This document shows, one piece after another, positions 5,522-5,967 of a stretch of DNA of 5,967 nucleotides. Location: contig JAFAGU010000136.1 in assembly GCA_019237595.1 (NCBI GenBank), positions 1 through 5,967 of the forward strand. Direction: 5' to 3'. Origin of the DNA: Betaproteobacteria bacterium. GTDB lineage: Bacteria > Pseudomonadota > Gammaproteobacteria > Burkholderiales > SG8-39. The notes beneath the pieces are model-generated. The model was given only the letters and a program-made list of their open reading frames with translations, was not told where the DNA came from and did not search any database. Within the stretch, counting starts at the first letter, position 1. Every line of letters begins with the position of its first letter. The translations under genes were made by a program, and so were the position numbers.

Positions 5522-5967
5522 TTGATCGGCATCGACTGGGGCACGAGCGGCCTGCGCGCCTACCGTATCGATGCGGGTGGCGCCGTCGCGGAAGCGCGCT
5601 CCGCCGAGCGAGGAATCCTGACCGTCGCCGCCGGGACGTTTTCCCAGGTGCTCGAGGAGCACGTTGCGGGCTGGGACGACGAGCTTGTGCTCATGAGCGG
5701 CATGGTCGGAAGCCGGCAGGGCTGGCGCGAAGCGCCGTACGTGAACTGCCCGGCGGGCGAGGCGGAGGTCCGCAAGAACATCGTGCCCGTGGAAGCCGCG
5801 GGGCGCCGATCGGTCCTCATCGTCCCGGGTCTCTCGTGCATCGACTCTTCCGGCGTCCCAGATGTCATGCGCGGCGAGGAGACGCAGATCCTCGGCGCCC
5901 TCGACGAATTGCCGCACGCGGCGACCGTGTGCCTGCCGGGAACGCACAGCAAGTGGGCGCGCGTGCG
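5522..5967 (+). CDS. dgoK: 2-dehydro-3-deoxygalactonokinase, N-terminal half (runs off the right edge)
   Basis: Phosphorylates 2-dehydro-3-deoxy-D-galactonate with ATP to the 6-phosphate, which DgoA aldolase then splits to pyruvate and glyceraldehyde 3-phosphate (De Ley-Doudoroff route for galactose/galactonate); cytosolic. The 148 visible codons show family hallmarks: IGIDWGTSGLRAYRID (2-17), the phosphate-1 loop of the sugar-kinase/actin-like fold; LMSGMVGSRQGWREAPYVNCPAGE (57-80), the characteristic block; VPGL (101-104); DVMRGEETQILGAL (114-127), with acidic residues typical of substrate binding; and LPGTHSKWARV (138-148). The full family length is about 290-330 residues, so roughly half is present. 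Start is TTG at 5522 with AGGG 7 nt upstream. The 19-nt gap after typA, same strand, with no terminator seen, suggests co-transcription from the typA promoter, though an internal promoter cannot be excluded. Neighbouring dgo genes would be expected just beyond the edge. Confidence 0.93.
   Translation, partial: MIGIDWGTSGLRAYRIDAGGAVAEARSAERGILTVAAGTFSQVLEEHVAGWDDELVLMSGMVGSRQGWREAPYVNCPAGEAEVRKNIVPVEAAGRRSVLIVPGLSCIDSSGVPDVMRGEETQILGALDELPHAATVCLPGTHSKWARV

Noticed and set aside
4384..5544. A 386-codon minus-strand frame opposite typA
   Set aside because: Low-complexity antisense translation (V/H/D/L/A/R-rich) with no recognizable motifs; typA is unambiguous on the other strand.

Overview
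The window is high-GC DNA (I judge roughly two-thirds G+C, not computed) and almost fully coding. The long overlapping open frames on the opposite strand are the usual by-product of high GC at third codon positions. The TypA/BipA protein has features I associate with Betaproteobacteria (N-terminus MRALRNIAIIAHVDHGKTT, then ERVMDSNDLERERGITILAKNC). I therefore infer a betaproteobacterium or close relative. Nothing in the window fixes the genus, and no plasmid, phage, IS, CRISPR, rRNA or tRNA signal was seen.

Layout. The left 3.6 kb is a minus-strand block read right to left: a GT-B/GT4-like glycosyltransferase (3603 to 2506), an amylo-alpha-1,6-glucosidase-type six-hairpin glycosidase with the N-terminal glycogen-debranching-like domain (2489 to 306), and the N-terminal part of a class I SAM-dependent methyltransferase (284 down to the window edge). 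Spacings of about 16 and 21 nt suggest one transcription unit, probably for making or trimming an alpha-glucan or related glycan. The right 2.3 kb is plus strand: typA/bipA (3688-5502), a ribosome-associated GTPase, then after 19 nt a partial dgoK (5522 to the edge), the 2-dehydro-3-deoxygalactonate kinase of the galactose/galactonate branch of sugar-acid catabolism. The two blocks diverge from an 84-bp spacer (3604-3687), the only real intergenic region.

Points worth a second look: (i) the methyltransferase has no usable start codon where homology and a Shine-Dalgarno-like GAGGG place it, and adding one G would restore an ATG; (ii) a 13-bp direct repeat duplicates the GTG start of the glycosidase, so one copy overlaps the glycosyltransferase stop as GTGA and the other is the working start; (iii) typA has a TACAAT -10 element ending only 12 bp before its ATG and no Shine-Dalgarno, suggesting a nearly leaderless mRNA; (iv) a short A+T-rich patch of atypical codons lies in domain II of typA. 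I found no convincing wholly new system. The most open biological question is what the glycosyltransferase-glycosidase-methyltransferase set makes.
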